A stretch of 64,000 nucleotides of DNA, from NCBI GenBank assembly GCA_002163975.1, contig CP019636.1:3359001-3423000 (forward strand), written 5' to 3'. Positions 38,330-48,042 of this stretch are shown here, one piece after another. Source of the stretch: Nostocales cyanobacterium HT-58-2. GTDB lineage: Bacteria; Cyanobacteriota; Cyanobacteriia; Cyanobacteriales; Nostocaceae. The notes under the pieces were generated by a model. The model searched no databases and was not told the DNA's origin. It worked only from the letters and a program-made list of their open reading frames with translations. Each line of letters begins with the position of its first letter. Positions within the stretch are counted from its first letter, which is position 1. Position numbers and translations under genes: made by a program.

Positions 38330-39415
38330 TCAAAAATCGCTTGCAGGAACTAAAATTTGTCCGGTGTAACCTGCTTGGTTGTATTGTTCAAGGACGTTAG
38401 TTGCAATATCTCTTGCCTGACCCGCTGCCACCAAAGCAACGCTCGCCCCGCCAAAACCTGCACCTGTGAGCCTTGCGCCAAACACTCCTTCTGTTTTTTG
38501 TAATATCTCTACCAATGCATTCAATGCTGGTACAGAAACTTCATAATCATCTCGTAAGCTGGCGTGAGAAGCGTTCATCAATTCGCCAAAGCGTTGTAGA
38601 GAGGCTTCATCAAACCTCTCTATAATTTGCAAAGCCTCTAAGACGCGGTTATTTTCTGTAACTACATGATGGGCGCGACGCCGCAACAGTTCGGGTAAGT
38701 CTTCTAAAGCCTCAGGTTTGTTAATGTCTCGCAGTGCCTTCACCCCCAATAACCGCGTCGCCTCGTCACACTCGGCACGCCGCTGATTATATCCACTACT
38801 TGCGAGAGTCCGAGGAACACCACTATCTATCACGACAATCTCCGCTCCATTTGGAAAAGGTATAACTTGGCGTTCTAGAGTACGGGTATCTAAAAATAAG
38901 ATATGCTCAGTGTCAGCGAGGCTAGAAGCCATTTGATCCATAATGCCGCATTGTACGCCAGCATAGTGAATTTCTGCTTGTTGTGCAAGTTGGGCGATTT
39001 CAACATCATTGATAGGGAGGTTAAAGAGTTGACGCATCGCCCTAAGTGTTGCTACTTCCAAAGCCGCACTACTCGACAAACCAGAACCCATAGGAACCGT
39101 CGATTTGACGTAGAAATTCAATGATGGTATCGCGTGTCCTCTTTTTGCCAAAACCTGGATACATCCAAAGATATAACTTGCGAATCCGGATGGCGTATGA
39201 TTGCTTTCTAAGATGCTCACTCTCTCGTCTAAATCTTCAGAGTACAAGTGGTGTCCATTAGTACTAAAACCTAGCTGTACCATGGTACGTTGGGGAATCG
39301 CAGTTGGGAGAACAAAGCCATCATTATAATCAGTATGTTCACCAAGTAGGTTTACCCTTCCTGGTGCACTGGCTTCGGTTTCAGGTAGTTGAGAAAATAT
39401 TTGTTGAAAATTCAT
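38330..39415 (-). CDS. galK: Galactokinase
   Basis: GalK phosphorylates galactose at C1 using ATP (Leloir pathway). The galactose-binding signature GRVNLLGEHTDYNDG lies at residues 19-33. The ATP-binding GHMP motif PMGSGLSSSAALE is near 107, and the C-terminal GAGFGGASVALV motif is present. I start it at ATG 39415 (361 residues), because the eight extra residues of the longer frame (MFYYYKIT) precede the family's usual start. All key motifs are intact. It lies downstream of galT on the same strand, separated by about 840 bp holding a MITE and a candidate small RNA. Confidence 0.93.
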   Translation of the reverse strand: MNFQQIFSQLPETEASAPGRVNLLGEHTDYNDGFVLPTAIPQRTMVQLGFSTNGHHLYSEDLDERVSILESNHTPSGFASYIFGCIQVLAKRGHAIPSLNFYVKSTVPMGSGLSSSAALEVATLRAMRQLFNLPINDVEIAQLAQQAEIHYAGVQCGIMDQMASSLADTEHILFLDTRTLERQVIPFPNGAEIVVIDSGVPRTLASSGYNQRRAECDEATRLLGVKALRDINKPEALEDLPELLRRRAHHVVTENNRVLEALQIIERFDEASLQRFGELMNASHASLRDDYEVSVPALNALVEILQKTEGVFGARLTGAGFGGASVALVAAGQARDIATNVLEQYNQAGYTGQILVPASDF

Positions 39416-39522
39416 AGTTATTTTGTAATAGTAAAACACTTAAATATTGCACATTTGACAATGGTTTCTAGGAAATTTTTGAAAATAGCAAATTAAAATT
39501 AAAGTTCATTTTCATATAGTTT

Positions 39523-39626
39523 ATACCGAGTTGCGTTCATAGGTGTCACCTCACCCCCGCCCCTCTCCTTGCTAAGGAGAGGGGTGCCCGGAGGGCGGGG
39601 TGAGGTTTTTGAATGCAACTTAGTAT
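39523..39626. mobile_element. 104-bp MITE-like element, copy 2
   Basis: Same length as 6570-6673 and nearly identical in reverse complement. The inverted ends ataccgagttgcgttca and tgaatgcaacttagtat are visible, with the internal G/C-rich hairpin ctctcctt/aaggagag. Confidence 0.75.
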
Positions 39627-39674
39627 TAATACTTCGACTGATGCGATAAATTCTAAATCGTTCATACACAAAAG

Positions 39675-39783
39675 GCAAAAAGATCCCCTGCTAACTAGAG
39701 GGGTTAGACAGCAGGAGACGGGTGGAATGTTGATGTATTTCAAATTTTTAGTTTTAGCGAAACTTTTGTTAATGGTTACTACC
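39675..39783 (-). ncRNA. Candidate small RNA, copy B
   Basis: A minus-strand promoter-like pair TTTACA (39817-39812) and TATCTG (39795-39790) with 16-bp spacing precedes about 109 nt. The segment ends in an intrinsic terminator: ctcctgct, loop, agcagggg, atcttttt. It is similar over its whole length to the candidate at 27204-27310. Here it lies downstream of galT, but a separate terminator at 39921-39950 sits between them. Confidence 0.5.
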
Positions 39784-39920
39784 AATAGACAGATAAAATA
39801 TTAAGCTATTCTGTAAACAGATATACTTTGGAAAGCAAAATATGACGTTGCCTTTGCTTGAAAGAATGTTGTGAAGAAGAATTCACAAAACAGTATTTAG
39901 GAAAATACGACATACTGAAG

Positions 39921-39950
39921 TCAGAAAAAGACCCCCGATCTGATCGGAGG
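39921..39950 (-). terminator. Intrinsic terminator on the minus strand
   Basis: Read on the minus strand: cctccgatc, loop, gatcggggg, then tctttttc. It lies 310 bp beyond the galT stop and just upstream of the copy-B promoter. It could end the GH2-galT transcript. Confidence 0.6.
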
Positions 39951-40135
39951 TTCACTCTACGCTAAAGACGGTTGAGATATGTAACCTAGTGCTGCTTTCG
40001 TATTTTCGACTAAGGCAAATAGTTGTGCTCCACCCAAAAGAGATAAATCTTAAATATGTGAGAGCGTATACACTACTAGGAGCGAGCGCTCACAGTCTAA
40101 TACGGTGCAGTTTACTTAGGCGTCAGCGAAGAAGA

Positions 40136-40198
40136 GAGCACCAAGCAAGGGAGAAAAGAGTTAATGAACATTAATTCTTCTCTCCCTCTCGGGTGCTC
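40136..40198. repeat. Long imperfect inverted repeat downstream of galT
   Basis: Nested arms gagcacc/gggtgctc, gggagaaaaga/tcttctctccc and ttaatg/cattaa form a hairpin of about 60 nt. It begins 60 bp after the galT stop, so it may be a transcript-end structure. The stretch from 39951 to 40135 shows no gene. Confidence 0.5.
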
Positions 40199-40259
40199 GC
40201 AAGCAAAGCAGACTCCCTGCCTCTTCCCCGTTAAGCGTTCCCGTCCCGAAGGGGTAAGC

Positions 40260-41360
40260 TTACAACTGGACTGGCGTTTGAATATTTACTACTACAGCCT
40301 GTAACTCCTTCGCTTTCTCCTCAGGCAAAGCATCATTTGCAAACATTCCTGCTGCAAGTTCTGTTCCCGCCAGATACTTAAGCCGATCGCTCGTCCGATA
40401 CGGTGGATAGAATTCGGCGTGTAAATGAGCTTCAGGATGCGGTTCACCGTCAGTTGGTGCACCAAACCAAGCCATTAAGTAAGGAAACGGGCGACTCCAC
40501 AAACCGTCATACTTGAGAGTCACAGTCTTTAATGCCTTGGCAAGTCCTCTGCGTTGCTCTGAGGTTAGGTCCATGAACGTAGCAACAGGCTCAATTGGAG
40601 CAATCCAGACTTCATACGGGTAACGAGCGCACACCGGGACGAATGCGATCGCGTACTCATCTTGATAAAGAATGCGCTGTTTTGCGTCAATCTCCTTTTG
40701 GATCAAATCTTCTAGTAACCCGCGTTGGTGTTGCTGGTAAAATTGCCGCTGTTGCTCCAACATCTGTGCTGGAACGGGCGGGATAAAAGGATAAGCGTAA
40801 ATTTGCCCATGAGGATGGTGCAAAGTTACGCCCACCTCCACCCCCTTGTTTTCAAACGGTAGCACGTACTGAATTTGAGGATTGGCTCCGAGTACGCGAG
40901 TGCGATCGCCCCACACTTGCAACAGCAAATCCAGGTGATCCAGTTCCAACGAACCAAGGGAGGCATTAGGGTCTTGGGTAAAAACCACAACCTCGCATGC
41001 TCCATTAGAAGGCAAGGTTTCCACAATGGTTGTTGGGGGGTCATGTGCACTCACCGTCATCGACGGAAAGCGGTTATCAAATACTGCCACGTCATACTTT
41101 CCTTGGGGCAGTTCCGTAGGAAACTGCGGGTTGCTGGTCGGTGCAAGGGGGTTATACTCTGGGGGAGGCATGAAAGTCCGCCCTTGACGGTGACTCGCGT
41201 AAGCTACCCATTCGCCCCGTAAGGGATGCCAGCGCAGATGCGGATTTGCTTGCACTGGGTCATTACTAGGACTAGTGGCTGTGATGTTCTCAGCTATAGG
41301 ATATCGGCTGTATAAAGTCAGTTGACGACCATCCGGTTTTAACAGTGCGTGGGAGTACAT
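40260..41360 (-). CDS. galT: Galactose-1-phosphate uridylyltransferase
   Basis: GalT exchanges UMP between UDP-glucose and galactose 1-phosphate. Of 366 residues, the active-site motif HHPHGQ lies at 181-186, with the nucleophilic His in HPHGQ. NRFPSM near 97 and the late HLHAEFYPP motif complete the HIT-type fold. The gene overlaps the upstream GH2 stop codon by 22 bp, which indicates translational coupling. Its place between a glycosidase and galK fits use of galactose released from a galactoside. Confidence 0.93.
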   Translation of the reverse strand: MYSHALLKPDGRQLTLYSRYPIAENITATSPSNDPVQANPHLRWHPLRGEWVAYASHRQGRTFMPPPEYNPLAPTSNPQFPTELPQGKYDVAVFDNRFPSMTVSAHDPPTTIVETLPSNGACEVVVFTQDPNASLGSLELDHLDLLLQVWGDRTRVLGANPQIQYVLPFENKGVEVGVTLHHPHGQIYAYPFIPPVPAQMLEQQRQFYQQHQRGLLEDLIQKEIDAKQRILYQDEYAIAFVPVCARYPYEVWIAPIEPVATFMDLTSEQRRGLAKALKTVTLKYDGLWSRPFPYLMAWFGAPTDGEPHPEAHLHAEFYPPYRTSDRLKYLAGTELAAGMFANDALPEEKAKELQAVVVNIQTPVQL

Positions 41361-43249
41361 AATCCTTCTCCTGAAAGAGTTGCTGCTCGAATCGCCTGCA
41401 ACGGAATTTTCGGCGTGCGATCGGCGTACAACAACCCGTTAGCTTCTTGGAACGTATCCGTCAACTGCGTGTAACAAAATCCGCTGAACATCTCAATATT
41501 ATTGATAGTTTCCAGCAGCGCAGCGTATTTCATTTGTAGCTCAGAGATATTCCAGCAGCGCTCATATCCCCAAACTTTGTTGGCATCAGGCTTGTTCTCA
41601 GGGGCATAGGCGATACCACCAAACTCGGTCAGCATCACTGGCTGTCCCTGATGAGGATAGTTGTCCAGCGTCAGGATGCGCCCTCCAGGACGCTTACGAT
41701 CAAATAAATCTGAGAGCTTGACTTCCGGTCCATAACGATGAGCCAAGTGCAGCGGATTGGTGTCGTAGTCATGGATAGCGAGAATGTCAGTATCTGTACT
41801 TTCCCAGCCATCGTTGCCAATTACTGGGCGAGTCGGATCGAGCGTCTTGGTCAAGTGATACATTGCTAAAACGTAGTTCCGGTGAGCCTGCGTCTCGACC
41901 AAATTCGGAACTCCCCAAGATTCATTGAAGGGTACCCAAGCCACAATACACGGGTGGTTGGCATCACGCTTGATGACTTCAGTCCACTCATGCGTCATTC
42001 GCTCTACCGCTTTATTTGTGAATCGGTAAGCACTGGGCATCTCCTCCCATACTAACAATCCCAGCACGTCTGCCCAATATAAAAAGCGCGGGTCTTCAAT
42101 TTTTTGGTGCTTGCGTACACCGTTAAAGCCCATTGCTTTAGCGAGTTCCACATCGCGCCGCAATGCCTCATCATCAGGTGCTGTCATGAGACTATCTTCC
42201 CAGTAGCCTTGGTCAAGCACCAACCGCAAATAGTAGGGACGACCGTTCAGCATAAAGCGATCGCGCTGTATGCTGACTGTCCGCATTGCGGTGTAAGTTT
42301 TCACTTTATCTAGGAGTTCGTCTTTATACCAAAGTTCTATATCAGCATTAATGAGTGTCGGCTTTTCCGGGCTCCATAGTAATTCATTGCGGTAGTCGTC
42401 GATGCCAGGATCAGCAAGGGCAAGGCGGCGGTTAACCTCCCCGTTGAACACTTCATAGGTATCGTTGACCAGCACGCGATGGCGCTCTGCGCCCGCTTCG
42501 CGATCGCCAACGCTGAGTTTCACCTTTATTTGTATACCTGAAGCAGGCACATCACCCGCCAGCGCAGCGTAACAACCAATTTCCCACCGCTCGAAGTCGG
42601 GAGTCCAGCGGATGTGATCGATATAAGTTTTACCCACGCGCTCAACCCAGACTGTTTGCCAAATCCCGGTTGTGCGAGGATACCAAATACTGTGAGGTTC
42701 CAGCTGCCAATCCTGCTTACCCCGAGGCTTGGCAAGATCCTGAGGATCATCCTGCGCCCACACTGTCACTTTCGTTATCCCACTGTCATTTAAGACATGG
42801 GTAATATCGAGGGTGAAAGGGGTATGTCCGCCTTCATGCTCAGCTATGTATTGATCGTTCACCCATACACGAGCGCGATAGTCTACAGCCCCGAAGTGCA
42901 GTAGCAATCTGCCCTCCCCTGGTGGCGTTTCAAATTCCCGTTCATACCAGCAATTGGAGTGAAATCCTGTGTCACCAATACCACTTTTGGTAGATTCAGG
43001 AGCAAACGGAACTTCTATATGATGAGTCCATTGGCTCAGATCTTTGGGCTGAACGCATTTACCTTGGTCATCAAATGCGAACTTCCACAGACCATTTAGA
43101 CTTTGCCAATCTGTTCGAGAAGCATCTTTGCAGGAGATTCGCTGAAACTGCGGACGCGGGTATGCTGTTTCTTTCAAGCCGAAACTTGTATTGCTCTCGG
43201 CATTAGAAGTTAGTTTGACTTCACGATTCTCCAACTCTAACAAGTCCAT
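41339..43249 (-). CDS. Family 2 glycoside hydrolase (beta-galactosidase/glucuronidase type)
   Basis: The 636-residue protein has the three-part GH2 layout. The N-terminal sugar-binding domain has CWYEREFETP, the middle Ig-like domain follows, and the TIM barrel has GFNGVRKHQK. The acid/base is Glu443 in FNESWGV and the nucleophile Glu542 in LTEFGG. No signal peptide is visible, so the enzyme is probably cytoplasmic. Because galT and galK follow on the same strand, a beta-galactosidase role is the best guess, but GH2 includes other specificities. It is shorter than E. coli LacZ and lacks its C-terminal domain. Confidence 0.88.
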   Translation of the reverse strand: MDLLELENREVKLTSNAESNTSFGLKETAYPRPQFQRISCKDASRTDWQSLNGLWKFAFDDQGKCVQPKDLSQWTHHIEVPFAPESTKSGIGDTGFHSNCWYEREFETPPGEGRLLLHFGAVDYRARVWVNDQYIAEHEGGHTPFTLDITHVLNDSGITKVTVWAQDDPQDLAKPRGKQDWQLEPHSIWYPRTTGIWQTVWVERVGKTYIDHIRWTPDFERWEIGCYAALAGDVPASGIQIKVKLSVGDREAGAERHRVLVNDTYEVFNGEVNRRLALADPGIDDYRNELLWSPEKPTLINADIELWYKDELLDKVKTYTAMRTVSIQRDRFMLNGRPYYLRLVLDQGYWEDSLMTAPDDEALRRDVELAKAMGFNGVRKHQKIEDPRFLYWADVLGLLVWEEMPSAYRFTNKAVERMTHEWTEVIKRDANHPCIVAWVPFNESWGVPNLVETQAHRNYVLAMYHLTKTLDPTRPVIGNDGWESTDTDILAIHDYDTNPLHLAHRYGPEVKLSDLFDRKRPGGRILTLDNYPHQGQPVMLTEFGGIAYAPENKPDANKVWGYERCWNISELQMKYAALLETINNIEMFSGFCYTQLTDTFQEANGLLYADRTPKIPLQAIRAATLSGEGLCTPTHC

Positions 43250-43762
43250 CGCAATCTCTTCCTAACCCTTCTACAAAATAAATTTATAAAAACTTGCCTT
43301 CCAAACATTTCCAGAATTGTCGGTAGGATTATCTAATTCCTGTCACTGACCTCAAACACAACTGTCCCTAAGTAACAAATACTTAAGGGTAGGCTTCATA
43401 GCAAGCAAACAACCCCAAGCCCTCAAGGCTTTTGGGGGTGGAAAATTAGTATTCGCTTCCGGCTCGTGACATTATGGCATACCTTGGCAGATGTTTAGCG
43501 GGATTGGCTAAAAAATCAGATTAAATTTTTGGTACCCCATATCAAACATATCCTTATATCTACTATTTTAGAACCGGATTTGTTTCACTAATTTTTTAGA
43601 TTGAAATTTATTATAAAACTATTTTATAAAAAGCAATAACAAGCAATTGCCACCAAAATAGCTGGAGAGCATTTTTTATGCGTTAAAATACAAAAAAATG
43701 AGCATTGTTTTCGTTAATATTGTCTCAATTTCAGGGTTTTCTTGACCAAAAATATGGGATAC
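43250..43762. other. Gene-free stretch with a hairpin
   Basis: A hairpin ccccaagcc/ggcttttgggg lies at 43413-43439. No gene is seen. The promoter of the GH2-galT-galK set should be in the first 150 bp. Confidence 0.35.
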
Positions 43763-44016
43763 AAGCCTCGCCCTGGAAGGGCGACTTTTGATACAATAGA
43801 ACAACTCGCTACACAGGCAGAGTCTCGCGCTGCGGCGGAGGAACCTGTCTCGCAATGGGCGTAGTTTCCTGAGAAAGTTTTGGCTCCTGGGGAGCAAAAG
43901 GAATTTTCTCTATTCATACAGCGGTGGGGCGCATCGCAGTGAATTTTGGTGAGGGTAAAGTCGCCGGACTCCCATTGATCCAAGAATCCCCGTCCTGAGG
44001 TCCGGGGAGGCGTCAA
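43763..44016. mobile_element. IS200/IS605-type remnant without transposase or TnpB
   Basis: The left end has the hairpin tcgccct/agggcga followed by cttttgatacaat. The right end reads caagaatcccc, a ccccg/cgggg hairpin, then cgtcaa. This is the end structure of IS605-family elements carrying TnpB. The roughly 200 bp between the ends code for nothing recognisable. A comparable relic lies at 59417-59749. Confidence 0.65.
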
Positions 44017-44071
44017 AAGAGTAAGATATGTTAGGCAGATAGTCTTAGCTTCTTTTCAGCAACAACATGAC

Positions 44072-44121
44072 TTAATGTGTTGTAACGCACCATATTGGAT
44101 CGGTGCGTTACAACACATTAA
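44072..44121. terminator. Perfect 20-bp stem at the end of the zinc-ribbon gene
   Basis: Arms at 44072-44091 and 44102-44121 are exact inverted repeats with a 10-base loop. The right arm covers the stop codon of the minus-strand gene that ends at 44118, so the structure probably defines its 3' end. Confidence 0.6.
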
Positions 44122-44333
44122 CTACTCTGACTACTCAGATAACTGCTGAACTGTTGAAGGTGGCTTTTGATCCAACTAGCACCCTTAGCTATGCATTCAG
44201 GACAAATATCGCCGAAGCCATCGCCTTGGTCACTGCATATAATTAATCTCGCTTCCCTTGTCTCAAATGGTTTATTGCATATTAAGCACATTTGGTTATT
44301 TTTTAAGGTGTTACATTCAATTTGGAATTGCAT
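44118..44333 (-). CDS. Small zinc-ribbon-like protein
   Basis: 71 residues with two cysteine pairs, CLIC (16-19) and CPEC (44-47), which could bind one zinc ion. AGGAG lies 9 bases before the ATG. The segment between the pairs includes GDGFGDICPECIAKGASW. I do not recognise a named family; similar short proteins are found in cyanobacteria with unknown role. Its stop codon lies inside a perfect hairpin. Confidence 0.65.
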   Translation of the reverse strand: MQFQIECNTLKNNQMCLICNKPFETREARLIICSDQGDGFGDICPECIAKGASWIKSHLQQFSSYLSSQSS

Positions 44334-44938
44334 AGTTTCTTCTCCTAAAATATAAAAAATGTAATAAAATTGTGAAAATAAAAATATGTTTCATTTATTT
44401 ATATATTTCTAAAATATAAATTTAGTCTGATAAAGTAAACTTCTACCTAATGAATGGAATAATTGTAAATTTTGTTTGTAATTAAGAAAACAAAATACTG
44501 TTAATATAACTAAACAATGTTCCTAATCAAGGAGAAGATATAGATATAGAACAGCCAATCTATGCGTTTGGAAAACACATTTTTTATATTCAAAATAATT
44601 TGAAGGCATTAAAGATAGATAATATTTCTGCTATGTCATCATCCAAAAGCAGTTAGTTAATACAATTATGACCTTTGGAAGATAAACTCAGATCTTGCAT
44701 CTAACAGGGTAAACACGTAAAAAGTAAATAAAGAGTGTAAAATACTATAGTAGTTGACAATGCTTTTCACACTAGTTAACATCTTTATTTTTTCATAGCA
44801 TAATTATAGCGACAACCGCGTCCAAAGCAGGATTCGCGATGATAGCCGCTGGAATAGCAACAAACAATTTAACAATTAGAAAAATGTGCTTTCAGCTTGC
44901 TTAATTTTTGTGAACTGTTTATCTTTTTAGAAGTTCCA
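44334..44938. other. AT-rich gap, possible coding relic
   Basis: A plus-strand frame around 44518-44655 reads NVPNQGEDIDIEQPIYAFGK and continues to a stop, but it has no start codon after the AAGGAGAAG stretch at 44530. It may be the tail of a lost gene. Nothing else is seen. Confidence 0.3.
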
Positions 44939-45313
44939 TCAGCACCAGCCCAATGTTTGACTGATTTGCACTGCCAATTTCAAAGGACGGAAAGGTTTGG
45001 CAAAGACAGCAGCTACATCTAACTCAGTAAAACTCTTTTGATCTGACTCCTGGACTTTGGCAGTGAGTAAAATTACTGGAATTAACTTAGTGACGGGGTT
45101 AGCTTTCAGTTGTTGTAGGGTGGCGCGCCCATCCATATCAGGCATCATCATATCTAGTAAGATGACATCAAGTTGAGAGTTGGCAGCAACATTCAACGCT
45201 TCTCGACCAGAACAAGCAGTTAACACATTCCAACCTGCACCCATTTCTAATCCCAATTTTGCGATCGCCTGCACATCTTCTTCATCATCAACAATCAAGA
45301 TAGTTCTGCTCAT
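44939..45313 (-). CDS. Single-domain response regulator (CheY-like)
   Basis: A 124-residue stand-alone receiver. The acidic pocket is DDEED (9-13), the phospho-acceptor is Asp54 in ILLDMMMPDMDG, and the conserved Lys is in FAKPFRP. No output domain is present. It lies 107 bp after the hybrid kinase at 45421-46977 on the same strand and is its probable partner. Confidence 0.9.
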   Translation of the reverse strand: MSRTILIVDDEEDVQAIAKLGLEMGAGWNVLTACSGREALNVAANSQLDVILLDMMMPDMDGRATLQQLKANPVTKLIPVILLTAKVQESDQKSFTELDVAAVFAKPFRPLKLAVQISQTLGWC

Positions 45314-45420
45314 AGTGTCACCCTTGTATGATTATGTGATGCTGATTAGCTTAATTAGTCTTGAGCTATTCTAGAATGTAATCGGGGAAAATTGGGGGAG
45401 AATAGACCAGTTAGAAACAG

Positions 45421-46977
45421 CTATTTAGAGCTTGGCAGAGGTAACAGTACATAAAACGTACTACCTTCACCTAAAACGCTCTGAACCCAGATTTTTCCGT
45501 TATGTTGCTGCACAATATTGCGGCAAATAGCAAGTCCTAAACCTGTTCCTCCTTTATTGCGAGAATCAGATGCATCTACCTGTTGAAAGCGCTCGAAGAT
45601 TATTTGTAATTTATCTTCAGGAATTCCTCGCCCTTGATCTTGGATAGTAATCAAAAGGTAGTTTGGTGATGAGCTATCTTTTATGAGGGAATGCTGATTT
45701 TCTTCACACTCAACGCTTCGATCTTCTGAGAGTGTGGCACTAATCGACACGGTATCTCCTGGTTCAGAAAACTTAATCGCGTTGCTTAGTAAATTGGTCA
45801 AAGTTTGTAGCAGGCGATCAGGATCTGCCCAAAGTTCAATTGCCAAAGGATTAACAATCAGTTTGACTTGTAATTTATCTGCCATTGCCTGCATCGCCTC
45901 CGTTGCCGTGATTAACAGTTCAGCAACGTTGCACTTGGCTTTCCGCATGAAAATTTTGCCCGATTTCATCCGCTCTAAATCGAGAATATCGTTCACCAAA
46001 CGAATGAGACGTTCAGTATTAGTGGTAGCAATATTGAGAACTTTTTGCCCTTGTGCGCTTAGCGTTCCCAATTGTCCTGCACCCAACAAATCTAATGCAC
46101 CCATTGTGGAAGTTAAAGGTGTACGCAACTCATGACTAACTAAAGAGATAAACTCGTTTTCTAGGCGCTTGCGTTCGGTGATGTCATTGGCGATTAATAA
46201 AGCGCATGGTACTCCAGCTAGGTCAATCATTTCGATGGATAGTAGGATAGTCTTGGCTTCAGAAGACTTGGTAGAAAATTCAAATTCCAGATTGTACAGC
46301 GATCCACTATTAGGTAAACATCGAATTATTTGGGCGATCGCTACTGTATCTTTACCCAAATCAAGTTTTGTAACGGTGTGTCCAATCACTTCCTCTTGGG
46401 AATAGCCACTCATTTTCAAAAAACTGGGATTGATATCAATAAAACGAGCTTCCGAAACTGTGGCGATCGCGATCGGATTGGGACTGGAACGAAAAACTTT
46501 CGCAAACTTCTCTTCGGCTTTGGTGCGATCATGAATTTCCTGCTGCAACCGCTCATTTTGCGCTTGGAGTTGTTTTTGCAGTTGACAAATTGTCAAGTGA
46601 TTTTCAATTCGTGCTAAAACCTCTTCTAGTTGAAAAGGCTTAGTGATATAGTCCACACCGCCAACTGCAAACGCTTTTACTTTGTCTAGCACATCACCCA
46701 AAGCACTGATAAAAATTACCGGAATTTCGCGAGTGCGATCATTTACCTTTAATTGTTGGCAAACTTCATAACCATTCATCTCTGGCATATTTACATCCAG
46801 CAAAATCAAGTCTGGGGGAACTGCATTGGCTCCCCGCAATCCTGTAGAACCTTTAGTCACACTGCGAACTTTATATCCCTGTTCTGTCAGCATGGCAGAG
46901 AGAAGGTTTAGGTTTTCTGGTGTATCATCAATTACCAAAATGTCTGCTTTAGGTGAGGGTAGTGACTGGTTAGGCAT
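45421..46977 (-). CDS. Receiver-PAS-histidine kinase
   Basis: Of 518 residues, 1-130 are a receiver with Asp61 in LILLDVNMPEMNG. A coiled coil leads to a PAS domain at 160-270 (FRSSPNPIAIATV to ANDITERK). His282 in SLVSHELRTPL is the phosphorylation site. The ATPase domain has NLLSNAIKF, DQGRGIP and GGTGLGLAICRNI. The N-terminal position of the receiver suggests it is controlled by another kinase. There are no membrane spans, so it is soluble. It forms a probable operon with the single-domain regulator downstream. Confidence 0.92.
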   Translation of the reverse strand: MPNQSLPSPKADILVIDDTPENLNLLSAMLTEQGYKVRSVTKGSTGLRGANAVPPDLILLDVNMPEMNGYEVCQQLKVNDRTREIPVIFISALGDVLDKVKAFAVGGVDYITKPFQLEEVLARIENHLTICQLQKQLQAQNERLQQEIHDRTKAEEKFAKVFRSSPNPIAIATVSEARFIDINPSFLKMSGYSQEEVIGHTVTKLDLGKDTVAIAQIIRCLPNSGSLYNLEFEFSTKSSEAKTILLSIEMIDLAGVPCALLIANDITERKRLENEFISLVSHELRTPLTSTMGALDLLGAGQLGTLSAQGQKVLNIATTNTERLIRLVNDILDLERMKSGKIFMRKAKCNVAELLITATEAMQAMADKLQVKLIVNPLAIELWADPDRLLQTLTNLLSNAIKFSEPGDTVSISATLSEDRSVECEENQHSLIKDSSSPNYLLITIQDQGRGIPEDKLQIIFERFQQVDASDSRNKGGTGLGLAICRNIVQQHNGKIWVQSVLGEGSTFYVLLPLPSSK

Positions 46978-47290
46978 TACAATATCAACTTGATCTAGAA
47001 GAAAGTACTAAATTATTTATAGAAATTTTAACGTTATACCAATTCTCTGTGTGTCTGTCTACAATAATTGCCACCTGCAATCCTTCTTAGATAAGGTTTT
47101 GAGTAACATATATTTCTGTGCAATCTCATATGGAATTGGTATTAGTTCAATTGCTTAATAATCATTTACAAATTATTTGTCAATGACCTAATTATCTCCC
47201 CTATTTCTCCCCGATTAATTACTAATCTTAAAAACATCAAATCAAGTTTGTGGTTCACCTTACAAAATCACACAACTAGGAGTTACCAAT
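46978..47290. other. Intergenic region between divergent kinase and cupin genes
   Basis: 313 bp without a gene. It should carry both promoters. A ribosome binding stretch taggagtt lies just before the cupin start. Confidence 0.35.
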
Positions 47291-47740
47291 ATGCAAAACT
47301 TAACCATGCACAAGCCAACTGTTGTAGCACCAGGAGAAGGTAAGAAATTCTCAGTTTTAGGTGGACAATTCACAACCAAAGCAACCGGGGAAACCAGCAA
47401 TGGAGCTTGGACAGTTTATGAAATAGAAGATATAGAGAATAATGGTCCACCTCTACACGCTCACCCTTGGGAAGAAGCATTCTATATTCTCGAAGGAGAA
47501 TTAGAATTACAAGTTGGTACAGAAACAATTGTGGCAACACCAGGATTTTTCGTTAATATTCCTGAGAATACTGTTCACGCCTTCAGGATTCGTTCTGCTG
47601 TTGCTAAATTTTTAGTTTTAATTGCGCCTGAAAAAGCAAAAGATTTTTATGAAAAAATAGGCAGTGTAGCAAATAATTTACCAGTAGACATGGAAAAAAT
47701 ACAGCCTGTCTTGGATGAGTATGGATTGCGATTTGTGTAA
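47291..47740 (+). CDS. Single-domain cupin protein
   Basis: 149 residues with both cupin motifs. Motif 1 is [22 protein letters not shown], shown here by [14 protein letters not shown], whose His and Glu residues bind a metal. Motif 2 is [10 protein letters not shown]. Such small cupins include metal-dependent dioxygenases, isomerases and ligand-binding proteins, so the activity is open. It is transcribed alone. Confidence 0.85.
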   Translation: MQNLTMHKPTVVAPGEGKKFSVLGGQFTTKATGETSNGAWTVYEIEDIENNGPPLHAHPWEEAFYILEGELELQVGTETIVATPGFFVNIPENTVHAFRIRSAVAKFLVLIAPEKAKDFYEKIGSVANNLPVDMEKIQPVLDEYGLRFV

Positions 47741-47961
47741 AGTATAAAAGAGAAAATCATGACTCTTTTATGCTGTTTATCAATTGGGCTGCTATTTCAA
47801 TAAAATAACAAGCGGATGGTTTTTATTCATTGAAAAAATAGAAATTATCCGCTATGTTTTTATGTATTTTATTTACAAGCATTTGCATAAACAGATGAGA
47901 AATTTACAGGGATATTTTATTTTCGCCCAGTCCGCCAAGAATTTTAAGTCTTGGCTTAGAG

Positions 47962-48042
47962 CTACTTTTGTTCGATAAAGTAAATCAGAGGTGCAGTATC
48001 TAAACCAATGACTTGACCTTGTAGTTGAATCAGCCATTCCAT
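47962..48042 (-). pseudogene. Truncated VapC-type toxin (PIN domain)
   Basis: An ATG overlapping the end of the antitoxin gene starts a 26-residue frame, MEWLIQLQGQVIGLDTAPLI and so on, ending in IEQK and a TAG. The GLDTAPLIYFIE segment is the first strand and helix of a PIN-domain ribonuclease, with the first catalytic Asp. The normal chain is about 130 residues; everything after residue 26 is missing. The toxin is therefore inactive. Confidence 0.7.

Noticed and set aside
43413..43439. Hairpin ccccaagcc/ggcttttgggg as another IS605 end
   Set aside because: A hairpin alone without the neighbouring end sequences is not enough.
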